In this document: piece by piece, positions 1 to 7,148 of the stretch
How the letters are laid out: every line of letters begins with the position of its first letter
Numbering within the stretch: position 1 is the first letter of the stretch
Origin: Sulfurimonas sp.
Lineage (GTDB): Bacteria > Campylobacterota > Campylobacteria > Campylobacterales > Sulfurimonadaceae
DNA: 64,000 nucleotides
Assembly (NCBI RefSeq): GCF_028714655.1
Contig: NZ_JAQTLY010000004.1
Location: 1-64,000, forward strand
Direction: 5' to 3'
Program-made: the position numbers and the translations under genes
Notes under the pieces: generated by a model
Database searches by the model: none
The model's input: only the letters and a program-made list of their open reading frames with translations
What the model was told of the DNA's origin: nothing

Positions 1-28
1 ATAGGTTCAAATCCTATTTCCGCAACCA
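1..28 (+). tRNA. initiator tRNA-Met, 3' end only
   Basis: These bases are identical to the last 28 bases of the complete initiator tRNA at 149-225: the T arm, the 3' acceptor strand and the encoded CCA. The 5' part lies before the window. It is therefore the end of a second copy of the same tRNA gene, and the cluster reads fMet-Gln-fMet. Confidence 0.9.
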
Positions 29-48
29 ATTCTTTCATTTTTTATTGT

Positions 49-123
49 TGGGGTATCGCCAAGCGGTAAGGCACTGGTTTTTGGTACCAGTATTCAGGGG
101 TTCGAATCCCTTTACCCCATCCA
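49..123 (+). tRNA. tRNA-Gln (anticodon TTG)
   Basis: The acceptor strand TGGGGTA at 49-55 pairs with TACCCCA at 113-119, followed by the discriminator base T and encoded CCA. The anticodon stem CTGGT/ACCAG encloses the loop TTTTGGT, which places TTG at positions 34-36. The T arm carries GGTTCGAATCC. The body is nearly identical to the tRNA-Gln at 8364-8438, but the anticodon stem is shifted by one base pair, so the two genes are not simple copies. It lies 20 bases after the preceding tRNA and 25 before the next, probably in one transcript. Confidence 0.93.
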
Positions 124-148
124 CCAATCCCCCTATTTTAGGTAATGT

Positions 149-225
<77 letters not shown>

Positions 226-360
226 AAATCATAACTTTTTATTATAAAATCACTCACTTTAAGTTTTTGTTTTAAAACAGTTTTCCCGCTTATTTCCCAC
301 TAAAGAAAAATAATACAAAGATATAGCAATCAAAAAGAGTTAATAGCTAAGAAAGCCGTT

Positions 361-386
361 TATGTTTTTTTGGGGATTGTTAAAAA
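361..386 (-). repeat. conserved element after peptide ORF 1
   Basis: On the plus strand this reads TATG, seven T, GGGGATTGTT, then A's. The same block recurs at 729-753 at the same place relative to the second peptide ORF, just beyond its 3' hairpin. On the minus strand it gives T5-AACAATCCCC-A6. The CCCC part could pair with the G-rich ribosome site of the peptide mRNA. This is inference; the element could equally mark the end of a duplicated unit. Confidence 0.6.
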
Positions 387-395
387 ATTAGGGGG

Positions 396-415
396 CAAGG
401 GGTAAAAACCCCTTG
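396..415 (-). terminator. hairpin after peptide ORF 1
   Basis: CAAGGGG and CCCCTTG form a 7-bp stem around a 6-base loop, starting about 10 bases after the stop codon of the 19-codon ORF. A run of six T's on the minus strand follows after a C-rich spacer, so it is an imperfect terminator or a protective 3' hairpin. The second unit has the equivalent hairpin at 766-788. Confidence 0.55.
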
Positions 416-424
416 GCGTTAAAG

Positions 425-484
425 CTAATGCAATAACGGTGCAAATATGCACATAAGCAGTATTGCGAATAGTAGCTTATCCAT
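425..484 (-). CDS. 19-residue hydrophobic peptide, candidate type I toxin (unit 1)
   Basis: The minus-strand ORF encodes MDKLLFAILLMCIFAPLLH. It starts with ATG at 484 and is preceded by the strong purine-rich ribosome site AGAGGGGG. The peptide is almost wholly hydrophobic after a charged N-terminal residue or two, which fits a single membrane-inserted helix. Its paralogue at 795-857 keeps the K-[LI]-L core and the C-terminal FAP-x-L. Size and composition resemble toxic peptides such as Ibs, but no homology is claimed. A short RNA encoded just upstream on the same strand (517-598) is complementary to its leader and first codons. Expression is probably held off by that RNA. The coding call rests on conservation between the two copies and the ribosome site. 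Confidence 0.65.
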   Translation of the reverse strand: MDKLLFAILLMCIFAPLLH

Positions 485-516
485 AAAGAACCCCCTCTAT
501 TGTAATTTTGGAGGGT

Positions 517-598
517 AAAAAAAAAGGTTAGAGGCTCATGACTTCCCCTAACCTTAATTTACCACTCCATCATTACAATAGATAGTTACTATTCGCAA
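517..598 (-). ncRNA. candidate antitoxin RNA for peptide ORF 1
   Basis: A minus-strand -10 box (TATGAT, 604-609) would start a transcript near 597. It would end at a strong intrinsic terminator: a GC-rich stem at 524-555 followed by nine T's (517-525 on the complement). The RNA, about 80 bases, contains no plausible ORF. Segments 587-598, 572-582 and 558-569 are inverted repeats of 463-474, 496-506 and 509-519, so the RNA is complementary to the leader and codons 4-7 of the downstream peptide mRNA and loops out the start codon region. The same design is seen at 915-1002. Read-through would instead produce a self-sequestered mRNA. Confidence 0.6.
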
Positions 599-603
599 AC
601 AGA

Positions 604-609
604 ATCATA
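604..609 (-). promoter_or_regulatory. -10 box of antitoxin RNA 1
   Basis: TATGAT on the minus strand lies about 7 bases upstream of the first complementary block. No convincing -35 box is visible, as is common in AT-rich Campylobacterota promoters. The stretch between here and the second unit (610-728) shows no ORF or structure that can be supported. Confidence 0.45.
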
Positions 610-728
610 CCATAAAAAATTAACTCTGAATTTTTAACAAACTCTCATTTTTAAAGTTATCTATAGCTTTTGCTAGAAAACTCTTGAAAAAAACAATAAA
701 GTAGACAATAGATATTAACGGTAGATGA

Positions 729-753
729 TATGTTTTTTGGGGATTGTTAAAAA
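729..753 (-). repeat. conserved element after peptide ORF 2
   Basis: This is the second copy of the element at 361-386 (TATG, six T, GGGGATTGTT, A's). It lies the same distance beyond the 3' hairpin of the second peptide unit. The two copies are nearly identical although the surrounding hairpins differ in sequence, which points to a function or to a shared duplication boundary. Confidence 0.6.
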
Positions 754-765
754 GTAAATAGTAGC

Positions 766-788
766 CAGAGGGGTAACTAATCCCTCTG
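766..788 (-). terminator. hairpin after peptide ORF 2
   Basis: CAGAGGG and CCCTCTG form a 7-bp stem with a 9-base loop, six bases after the stop codon. The position matches the hairpin at 396-415 with different bases, so the pairing is conserved while the sequence is not. Five T's follow on the minus strand after a 12-13 base spacer. Confidence 0.55.
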
Positions 789-794
789 TTTTGA

Positions 795-857
795 TTAATA
801 AAGAGAGGGTGCGAACACCATCAATATTAAAAAGACTACTAAGATTTTGTGGGGCAT
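795..857 (-). CDS. 20-residue hydrophobic peptide, candidate type I toxin (unit 2)
   Basis: The ATG at 857 is preceded by the ribosome site AAAGGTG. The peptide reads MPHKILVVFLILMVFAPSLY: a charged N-terminus, then a hydrophobic helix and the FAP-x-L ending shared with the peptide at 425-484. Eleven or more of 19 aligned positions are identical or conservative between the two, although their DNA differs at many third positions, as expected for selection on the peptide. The leader and start codon are complementary to the RNA encoded just upstream (915-1002). The likely role is a membrane-acting peptide controlled by antisense RNA. Confidence 0.65.
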   Translation of the reverse strand: MPHKILVVFLILMVFAPSLY

Positions 858-914
858 ATTAAAATACACCTTTCTTTGAAGTTCCCACCCAACCCCTACC
901 GTGCCAAAAAAGGC

Positions 915-1002
915 AAAAAAAAAGGGCTAGAGCCGAAGCCCTAACCCTTTACTTCAAATAGTCCGGTAGTTAATCAGACATGTATTTTTATGTTCCACAA
1001 AC
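915..1002 (-). ncRNA. candidate antitoxin RNA for peptide ORF 2
   Basis: A perfect minus-strand TATAAT (1009-1014) predicts a start near 1002. The RNA ends with the stem AGGGTTAG/CTAGCCCT and nine T's (915-923 on the complement). Three blocks are inverted repeats of the downstream mRNA: 995-1001 with 846-852, 981-988 with 861-868 and 951-958 with 875-882. ATG at 990-992 also matches the start codon at 855-857, so pairing would cover ribosome site and start. The arrangement is the same as in unit 1, with independent sequence. Confidence 0.6.
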
Positions 1003-1008
1003 AAAGAA

Positions 1009-1014
1009 ATTATA
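1009..1014 (-). promoter_or_regulatory. -10 box of antitoxin RNA 2
   Basis: Consensus TATAAT on the minus strand, about 7 bases before the inferred start of the RNA at 915-1002. It also lies about 55 bases after the end of the lipase gene, so some transcription could come from upstream. Confidence 0.55.
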
Positions 1015-1067
1015 TCATAGAAAAATAAATTAGCAGCAGAACCGCTACTTTTTTCTTTCTTAAAACC

Positions 1068-2999
1068 CTAAAAAGAGAACAAGGTGATTCCGTCTCGGTT
1101 TAGGTCTAGTACTATCGGTCCGGTATAGCTTTCGCCTCCTCCGCCTGAGTATGTACTTTCTTCATCTCTTATGTCTGCACGGGGAGCAACAGGCTGTAAA
1201 GGATTTGGAAGAGAGAAGTTAAAGTCAAATATGGGGTTTATAGGTTTGGGGCATGAGCCGTTTCCACCGTTTCCACTATTTCCACCGTCTTCACCGTTTC
1301 CGCTGCTCGACTCGGAAGATTGGCAGCTTCCTCCGTCTCCCTCATTATCTTTTAGGGTAATCCCTATATATCCGCCGTCTCTCTTTTGAAAGTCATTGAT
1401 GGTGAGTATTTTCCCGTCTTTGGCAAATGTAAGGATTGAGTCCTTTAGGGTATATTCTCCTCCGTCTCCTTTATACACTTCGCTTCCGTCACTTTGTGGG
1501 CTACACCCTGAACCTGCGTCTTTAGTCCCTCCGCTTAGAAGTTCTCCCTCAAAGTAAACTATACCTTTACCCTCTAAGTCATCTCTGATGGTATCGCCGT
1601 TGTCTGTTATGTAGGTGTCGTAGTTTGAACCGCCTAGAAGAGTGTCGAAACCTTTTCCGCCTTCTAGGTAGTCGTTGCCTGCATTTCCTACAATGGTGTC
1701 ATCTCCTCCCATACCAAACATATAGTCATTTTCATCACTTCCTTGCATCTGTGAAGAGGTGTTGTCTATATCTCCTCCAAATAGTACTTTGCCTACATTT
1801 GCACCTTTACTTAGGTTATACTCTTCTCCTAAAGCAAAGTCTTTATAGTCTTGGAGTCCTCTAACTACATCGTATCTGTTATGTTTATCAAGGGTATAGT
1901 AAAGATAATCCGCTCTGTTGGCAAGAAATACATCTGAGTAGTCGTCTGGGGTGATGTTTGCATATGCCGGAAGATAATCTCCTTCGATAACGAATGGGGT
2001 TAGGTTTAGCAGGGCATAAATATTTTCAACTCTTTTTGATTGTAATTGCGAGGAAGTTTTATCTACCAAAGAAGTCAGCCCTGTTGCATCTCCGCTCCAT
2101 TTTTTAGTTAACTCAATTGCTTTGTCAACTATGCTTCCGCTTACTTCGGATTGAAATACATCACTTACTATGTTTAGAGCTTTTTCATTGCTTGTATGTT
2201 CTAAAATAGATGTAAGCAGGTTCAAGTCTTGTGTATTTGCTATGCTTGAGAGCATATTGTAGATGTGGAGGGATTCGGTCGTATAAGGGATTCGGTGATT
2301 TGACAATGGATCAACATTATCTATTGAAATTGGAACCACGCTCCCGATCATTGTTCCAAGTCCAGAAGTTACTTCACTCCCTTCTTTTGCATAGATATTT
2401 GTAATATTTGCATTGGCAATATTTCCGGAAGTCAATCCGAGAGCCTCATATGCCTCAGCACTCAATCCTCCAATACCGGGAGCATTGTATGAATAGACAC
2501 TGCCGACCTCATTTGGATGAGCAAGAGCAAAAGATTGTGCCAATACTCCGCCCAGAGAGTGTCCAGTTACATCAAGTTTAGTCCCGATAGGAATTATCCC
2601 GTCTAGTAGCCATTGGTTATAAAAAGAGTTAAGTGCTGCAAGTTGGTCGTATGCTTCTCCGTATTTGGCAAGAATGATATCAGAAAATACATCCGATACA
2701 GAAGTTGTTCCGCGGATAGAGAGTATTCTTTTGCTTGTTAAATTGTTATTTTCATCAACTTCACCAAATAATACTGCATCAAGCCCTGTAAGGTATGGGT
2801 CTGCTATGGCTAAAACTTTGTAGCGGTTGGCAAAGTTAGTGGCTTGGGTAGGGGAAAATTTTATTTCTCCATAAAAGTCTTTCCTTGTCAGCTCATCAAA
2901 ATATTGAGTATTAGCTTTTCCAAACATACCAGCAACTAAATCACCATAGCTCGCTTGAGCCAACTCTGCATAATCTAAATAATCCTTAATCGTTGTCAT
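1068..2999 (-). CDS. lipase-like RTX calcium-binding protein, short C-terminus
   Basis: This 643-residue protein has a class-3 lipase-like alpha/beta-hydrolase region with the nucleophile motif GHSLGG at residues 146-151 (Ser148). A candidate His lies in DPLSNHRIP near 235. Glycine-rich RTX nonapeptides, such as GMGGDDTIVGNAGNDYLEGG, run from about 420 to 470. A Gly/Ser-rich, low-complexity linker follows, then VLDLNRDGIT and a stop. In related RTX proteins that motif opens a long C-terminal calcium-binding and secretion region, so this one looks truncated. There is no signal peptide; such proteins normally leave by a type I secretion system, and none is encoded here. The gene follows a membrane protein (3001-3753) after one base. 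It may be a secreted lipase or an effector; which is not decided. Confidence 0.75.
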   Translation of the reverse strand: MTTIKDYLDYAELAQASYGDLVAGMFGKANTQYFDELTRKDFYGEIKFSPTQATNFANRYKVLAIADPYLTGLDAVLFGEVDENNNLTSKRILSIRGTTSVSDVFSDIILAKYGEAYDQLAALNSFYNQWLLDGIIPIGTKLDVTGHSLGGVLAQSFALAHPNEVGSVYSYNAPGIGGLSAEAYEALGLTSGNIANANITNIYAKEGSEVTSGLGTMIGSVVPISIDNVDPLSNHRIPYTTESLHIYNMLSSIANTQDLNLLTSILEHTSNEKALNIVSDVFQSEVSGSIVDKAIELTKKWSGDATGLTSLVDKTSSQLQSKRVENIYALLNLTPFVIEGDYLPAYANITPDDYSDVFLANRADYLYYTLDKHNRYDVVRGLQDYKDFALGEEYNLSKGANVGKVLFGGDIDNTSSQMQGSDENDYMFGMGGDDTIVGNAGNDYLEGGKGFDTLLGGSNYDTYITDNGDTIRDDLEGKGIVYFEGELLSGGTKDAGSGCSPQSDGSEVYKGDGGEYTLKDSILTFAKDGKILTINDFQKRDGGYIGITLKDNEGDGGSCQSSESSSGNGEDGGNSGNGGNGSCPKPINPIFDFNFSLPNPLQPVAPRADIRDEESTYSGGGGESYTGPIVLDLNRDGITLFSF

Positions 3000-3000
3000 T

Positions 3001-3753
3001 TTAATTTTCTCCTCTTTCTTTTGGTTTTAATATTTTTATATATAGCTCTTCATAGTTTGTTTTACCAATACCTGAACATCCGAAACCTGAAACTCCTATA
3101 AAATAACCTAATAAATTTCTTATCCATCCAACACCCCATGAATATTCCACAAGTTCACCCAAAGTAGCATTGCTTTTTTTATCAAAGAATTTAAATGAAA
3201 TAACTCTATTAATATTAATAATAGGTATTTCTGTTTCAGAACCAATTTTGTATCCTGCAAATTCCCATCCACTTACCTCATTCTCATCAATCTCTTCCTT
3301 GACAATACATTTGCCTTGTTTATAGAGATTTAAATGATACTCACTAGATGCATTACCTATTTGTATGCATTCTTGAGTTTTATTGGTATCCACCCAAGAA
3401 GTTCTAAAATATTTACCCGTTGGTTTATTATTTTTAACTTCTTGATAATCTATATATCTATAGCCCTCATACGGTAATGGCGGCACATTTCCATATCCAT
3501 CTTTACTCCATTTTCCCACATAAAACCCTTCAACATTATCAACGCTCTTATATATCTTTATGCCTGACTCAAACGCACAAAGATAAGCATATACAGGAAA
3601 GCCTAAGATGACATCCCATGTAGGTATAAGTATCATTATTGCGAGTGCGATATTTGCTTTTTTTAGCCCATGCGATTGAAGTACTTTTGTTACTATGAAT
3701 TTTGAGAGCAGTATATAACCTACAATCACTCCTATAACTATTATCCCTATCAT
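3001..3753 (-). CDS. membrane protein of unknown function next to RTX lipase
   Basis: I do not recognise a named family. The 250-residue product has two hydrophobic N-terminal segments (about residues 1-17 and 34-60, with PTWDVILG between them). A region containing YLCAFESGIKIYKSVD and a mixed, probably exposed domain follow. Cysteines near 130, 150 and 230 could form disulfides outside the cytoplasm. The ATG directly abuts the TAG of the RTX fragment upstream, and the stop precedes the lipase ATG by one base, so all three are cotranscribed. By position it could be an immunity or accessory protein for the lipase. This is a guess from context only. Confidence 0.6.
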   Translation of the reverse strand: MIGIIVIGVIVGYILLSKFIVTKVLQSHGLKKANIALAIMILIPTWDVILGFPVYAYLCAFESGIKIYKSVDNVEGFYVGKWSKDGYGNVPPLPYEGYRYIDYQEVKNNKPTGKYFRTSWVDTNKTQECIQIGNASSEYHLNLYKQGKCIVKEEIDENEVSGWEFAGYKIGSETEIPIININRVISFKFFDKKSNATLGELVEYSWGVGWIRNLLGYFIGVSGFGCSGIGKTNYEELYIKILKPKERGEN

Positions 3754-4371
3754 CTACGCCACCTCATTTAGTAAATTTCTATTTTTTATGTCTATATGCC
3801 AAATTTCATTTGAAAATAAATAAAAACATTTTTTTATATTATCCATTTCTTTTAGATTTACAATCTTATTCTGTGATAAATCAATATTATTTAATGGATT
3901 TGGGTATATATGTAACTTATTGTATTTTTTATAGTTTTTGCCTCTGTTGTAGATATAGTTATCATTACCCTCTCCGCCTAAGAGTTTATCGCTCTGTGTG
4001 CCGCCCTCTATGACATCATCTCCTGCACCTGCTTTGATGATATCTCGTCCTCCTCTGCCTTTTAGAGTTTCGCTTCTGCTGCTGCCCTCTAGTGTCTCAC
4101 TCTCATCAGTTCCGTTTGCTTCATCATTTAAGGCAAGTGAACCGTTGTAAAATAAGATATTTTTAATAACTTTCTCACCTTGGGAAGTTTGGATACTCTC
4201 ACCTCCTGTATATCCTGCTATCATCTCTTTTGCTTGGGTGTTATCGGGCATGTAGAGTGTTACGCTATCATCTGCATTGGTTTGGATGTAGAGGTAGTTA
4301 TATAGTTTATCGTTGCCGTTAATCACTCCGTCATGGTTGTTATCGTATCCGCTTTGATAATAAAAATAGTT
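3754..4371 (-). pseudogene. orphan RTX C-terminal fragment
   Basis: The frame is open from a stop at 4372-4374 and the nearest usable start is GTG at 4326. The coding sequence begins mid-domain with NNHDGVINGNDKLY, an EF-hand/dockerin-like loop found inside large RTX proteins. RTX repeats (GRGGRDIIKAGAGDDVIEGG, GGEGNDNYIYNRG) follow. The last 60 or so residues lose the RTX pattern and look leucine-rich-repeat-like (IDLSQNKIVNL). It is best read as the detached 3' part of an RTX gene joined to unrelated sequence, either a fossil or an orphan C-terminal cassette. The true N-terminal part is absent: the promoter of the plus-strand gene lies immediately beyond. Confidence 0.65.
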
Positions 4372-4391
4372 TTAAAGCGCCTACAAGATGA

Positions 4392-4397
4392 TATAAT
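4392..4397 (+). promoter_or_regulatory. -10 box of EAL-HDOD gene
   Basis: TATAAT lies 23 bases before the ATG at 4420. It sits downstream of the more distal in-frame ATG at 4333, so translation should begin at 4420 and not at 4333. Confidence 0.5.
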
Positions 4398-4419
4398 ACT
4401 CAGAAACGGGGTGTATACG

Positions 4420-5631
4420 ATGAATATAATCAATATTTCAAAACAAAAAATATTTGACAATAAAAATCAGATATATGCTTATGAACTTGTTTTTATGGAC
4501 GGCTCAAACAATGAGGCGGGGCTTTCTTCTAAGGTTAAAGGTACTGCGCAACTCATTATGAGTTCTATTGCAAACAAAGAATTAGATAAATTATTGGGCA
4601 ATAAAACCGTAGCTTTGGTAAATGTAGATGAAGAAGTACTTTTAAAAGGCATATTAGATGTTTTAGACAAAGATAGATTTATTTTAAACATCTTAGAAAA
4701 TATAGATTTGACGGAGAATGTACTGGCGAAAATCATACAGTACAAAAAGAGAGGGTTTAGACTCTCGCTTGAGCATTTTGACTCAAGTGCGCATATGCTC
4801 TCAAAATTTAACAGATTATTTAACTATATCGACATTATAAAAATGGATATAGTTCTTTCCGAGCCTGAAAATTTAGAAAAAGTTATGGCTAAATTTAAAG
4901 GCGGAAGGGTCAAACTTTTAGCTCAAAATATAGAGACTAAAGAAGATTTGAAAAAATATACGGATATGGGCTTTGACTACTTTCAGGGTTACTACTTGGA
5001 TAAGCCTGAAGTTATGGAGATTGTCGGCTCAAAAGAACCTGCTCAATTTATAATACTGCAACTCATTAAAATCATAAAAGACAACAACAGCACCGAGCAG
5101 CTAGAGTTTTTTATAAAAAAACAACCCGATTTATCGTATAAGCTTATCCAATTTTTCAATAATTCCAGAAGTTTTAATGTAAGAATTGAGTCTTTAACTC
5201 AGGTAATTACCCTGCTTGGCAGGGATAAACTGCTTAGATGGCTGTTAGTGTATCTCTACTCCGAGACTTCCAAAAATCCTGCCTCTAAAAGTATCTTAGC
5301 CCTTGCAATAAAAAGAGCACAGAGGATGGAAGCAGAAGCCGAGCCGAAGAAAAAAGACAAGGCTTATTTGGCAGGAATGTTCTCTATGCTTAGTTCTATC
5401 TTTGAAACGGATATTAAAGAGTTGATGTACCATATAGATATGGATAGCGACATAACCTCTTTGGTTCTGGAAAAAAAAGGTATTTTTGCCCCTAGTTTGC
5501 TCAGAGCAGAAAAAGCAGAAAAAGAGTATCTTAAAAAAATGATGTTAGAAAATTTTGAAAAACTCCACACTGCCGACTTGATATATACGCTAGAGTACAG
5601 CGGGGTTGAGATAGATAAAAGCAAGCTATAA
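4420..5631 (+). CDS. degenerate EAL plus HDOD signalling protein
   Basis: The 403-residue protein resembles the YuxH family: an EAL-type domain (about 1-200) followed by an HDOD domain (about 210-400). The EAL signature is replaced by YAYELVFMD, and only remnants such as LLAQNIET and DYFQGYYLDKP keep the fold pattern. Catalytic hydrolysis of cyclic di-GMP is therefore unlikely; a binding or scaffolding role fits better. The HDOD part starts around FIILQLIKIIKD and includes NNSRSFNVRIESLTQVITLLG. A second HDOD protein is at 60205-61020. The start at 4420 is chosen over 4333 because a -10 box lies between them. Confidence 0.8.
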   Translation: MNIINISKQKIFDNKNQIYAYELVFMDGSNNEAGLSSKVKGTAQLIMSSIANKELDKLLGNKTVALVNVDEEVLLKGILDVLDKDRFILNILENIDLTENVLAKIIQYKKRGFRLSLEHFDSSAHMLSKFNRLFNYIDIIKMDIVLSEPENLEKVMAKFKGGRVKLLAQNIETKEDLKKYTDMGFDYFQGYYLDKPEVMEIVGSKEPAQFIILQLIKIIKDNNSTEQLEFFIKKQPDLSYKLIQFFNNSRSFNVRIESLTQVITLLGRDKLLRWLLVYLYSETSKNPASKSILALAIKRAQRMEAEAEPKKKDKAYLAGMFSMLSSIFETDIKELMYHIDMDSDITSLVLEKKGIFAPSLLRAEKAEKEYLKKMMLENFEKLHTADLIYTLEYSGVEIDKSKL

Positions 5632-5768
5632 AGAGGTATCGCAGCAAAATCAAAATCTGCATCTATTTGTTATACTAAAGATTTTTATTTAGCTATAATC
5701 ACAAAAATTATCATAACAAAAATAAAAAAAGTTTTTTTGTCTGATATTTTAATTGAGGAGGGATACTT

Positions 5769-6725
5769 ATGGTAAATGCTTTTATAAAAAAAGGTATAAG
5801 ATTAGAAGTCATTGAAAATTTTTCTGTCTTAGAAAAAGAGAATGATACGACCAATATTATTTGGATTGATATGATTTCTCCCTCAATTGAAGAAGTAAAA
5901 ACAGTTGAATCGATATTTAACATAAAATTCCCGACAAAACAAGAGAGCGAAGAGATTGAGCTAAGTTCCAGATATTGGGAGGAAGACAATAGAATAGAGA
6001 TTAATAGTTACTTCCTTATTAATGCCGATAGTGCATCTGCCTTTAACGAAACTGTTTCTTTTATATTGCAAGATGATCTTCTTATTTCAATCAGATATAA
6101 AAATTTAGAAAGTTTCAATACCTTTATAAGAAAATTATTAAATTCACCGAAAGAGTTTAAAAACGGATATTCCGTCTTTTGCGAAATTATTGATATTAGA
6201 ATAGATGCAGATGCAGATATTATTGAAAATCTATCAAAAGAGATAGCAAAAATCAGAAAGCATGTCTTTACCGATTATGCCAATGACGATGAGGAAATAT
6301 TGGAAAGAATCTCTTCATTTGAAGATTTAAATATGAAAATCAGAGAGAACTTAACAGATAAACAGAGAATTTTAAGTACGCTTTTAAAGTCCAGTAAATA
6401 CAGTGATGATAAAAATATAATACCGATTATGCTTAAAGATATAAAATCTTTGATTGAATATACAAATTTTAATTTTGAAAGATTGGATTATTTACAAAAT
6501 ATATTTATCGGTGTTTTAAATATTGAACAAAATAAGGTTATAAAAATATTTACCATTGTAAATGTGATATTTTTACCGCCGACTCTTATTGCAAGCATTT
6601 ACGGTATGAACTTTGATATGCTGCCTGAACTTCACTGGGAGTACGGATATCTATTTTCAGTCGGCTTAATGATTTTATCTTCCGTTACACCTATTTTAAT
6701 CTTTAAAAAGAAGGGTTGGATCTAA
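5769..6725 (+). CDS. corA: CorA-family magnesium/divalent cation transporter
   Basis: The 318-residue product has a large charged cytoplasmic N-terminal domain and a long helix. Two C-terminal membrane segments follow, with the family signature GMN in YGMNFDM between them (about residue 278). It forms a homopentameric channel for Mg2+, and possibly Co2+ or Ni2+, in the inner membrane. A clear GGAGG ribosome site precedes the ATG. A TATAAT-like box (GCTATAATC) lies about 75 bases upstream. Its last 30 bases overlap the end of the convergent acetyltransferase gene. Confidence 0.92.
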   Translation: MVNAFIKKGIRLEVIENFSVLEKENDTTNIIWIDMISPSIEEVKTVESIFNIKFPTKQESEEIELSSRYWEEDNRIEINSYFLINADSASAFNETVSFILQDDLLISIRYKNLESFNTFIRKLLNSPKEFKNGYSVFCEIIDIRIDADADIIENLSKEIAKIRKHVFTDYANDDEEILERISSFEDLNMKIRENLTDKQRILSTLLKSSKYSDDKNIIPIMLKDIKSLIEYTNFNFERLDYLQNIFIGVLNIEQNKVIKIFTIVNVIFLPPTLIASIYGMNFDMLPELHWEYGYLFSVGLMILSSVTPILIFKKKGWI

Positions 6726-7148
6726 CTCCATAAGATAAGCATCACACCCGTCAAGATAAAAAGCTTTAAGGTTTTTAATTATATTAAAACCTAGTTTTTT
6801 ATACAAAGATATCGCCGTGCTGTTATCTGTGCGTACTTCAAGAAGCAAACGCCTAAAACCCAAAGACACCGACTCATTAATTGCCGACTCCAAAAGCCTT
6901 TTTGCAATTTTTCTGCCTCTATGGGACTCAATGACTCCTATAGAATATAGTTTAGCATTAGTGCGTTTGACCAACACCAAAACATAACCTACGATATTGT
7001 TATCAATTTCTGCTACAAAAAGCAGGTTGTTTCTTATATGATATGCAAAAGACCCTTTTGACAAAGGAAAATTCTCTGCCGAAAAAAGCTTTTGCTCCAA
7101 TGCATAGAGCGAAGCAACATCTTTTTGCTCTGCTTTGCGGATTGTCAT
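6696..7148 (-). CDS. rimI: GNAT N-acetyltransferase, RimI-like
   Basis: This is a 150-residue GNAT fold. Motif A is visible as SIGVIESHRGRKIAKRLLESA (R/Q-x-x-G-x-G/A acetyl-CoA loop), followed by LEVRTDNSTAISLYKKLGF, typical of RimI. The family acetylates protein N-termini, classically ribosomal protein S18, with acetyl-CoA. The gene overlaps the stop of the upstream DUF2156 gene by four bases, indicating translational coupling, and converges with corA. The exact substrate is not determined by sequence. Confidence 0.8.
   Translation of the reverse strand: MTIRKAEQKDVASLYALEQKLFSAENFPLSKGSFAYHIRNNLLFVAEIDNNIVGYVLVLVKRTNAKLYSIGVIESHRGRKIAKRLLESAINESVSLGFRRLLLEVRTDNSTAISLYKKLGFNIIKNLKAFYLDGCDAYLMELDPTLLFKD

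Noticed and set aside
1171-1864. Plus-strand ORFs of 72 and 79 codons opposite the lipase
   Set aside because: They run over low-complexity Gly/Ser-coding sequence of the minus-strand gene, have Pro/Ser/Leu-rich composition and no ribosome site. They are antisense shadows.
4333-4419. N-terminal extension of the EAL-HDOD protein from the ATG at 4333
   Set aside because: A -10 box lies downstream of that ATG, and the first 29 residues overlap the end of the RTX fragment on the other strand.
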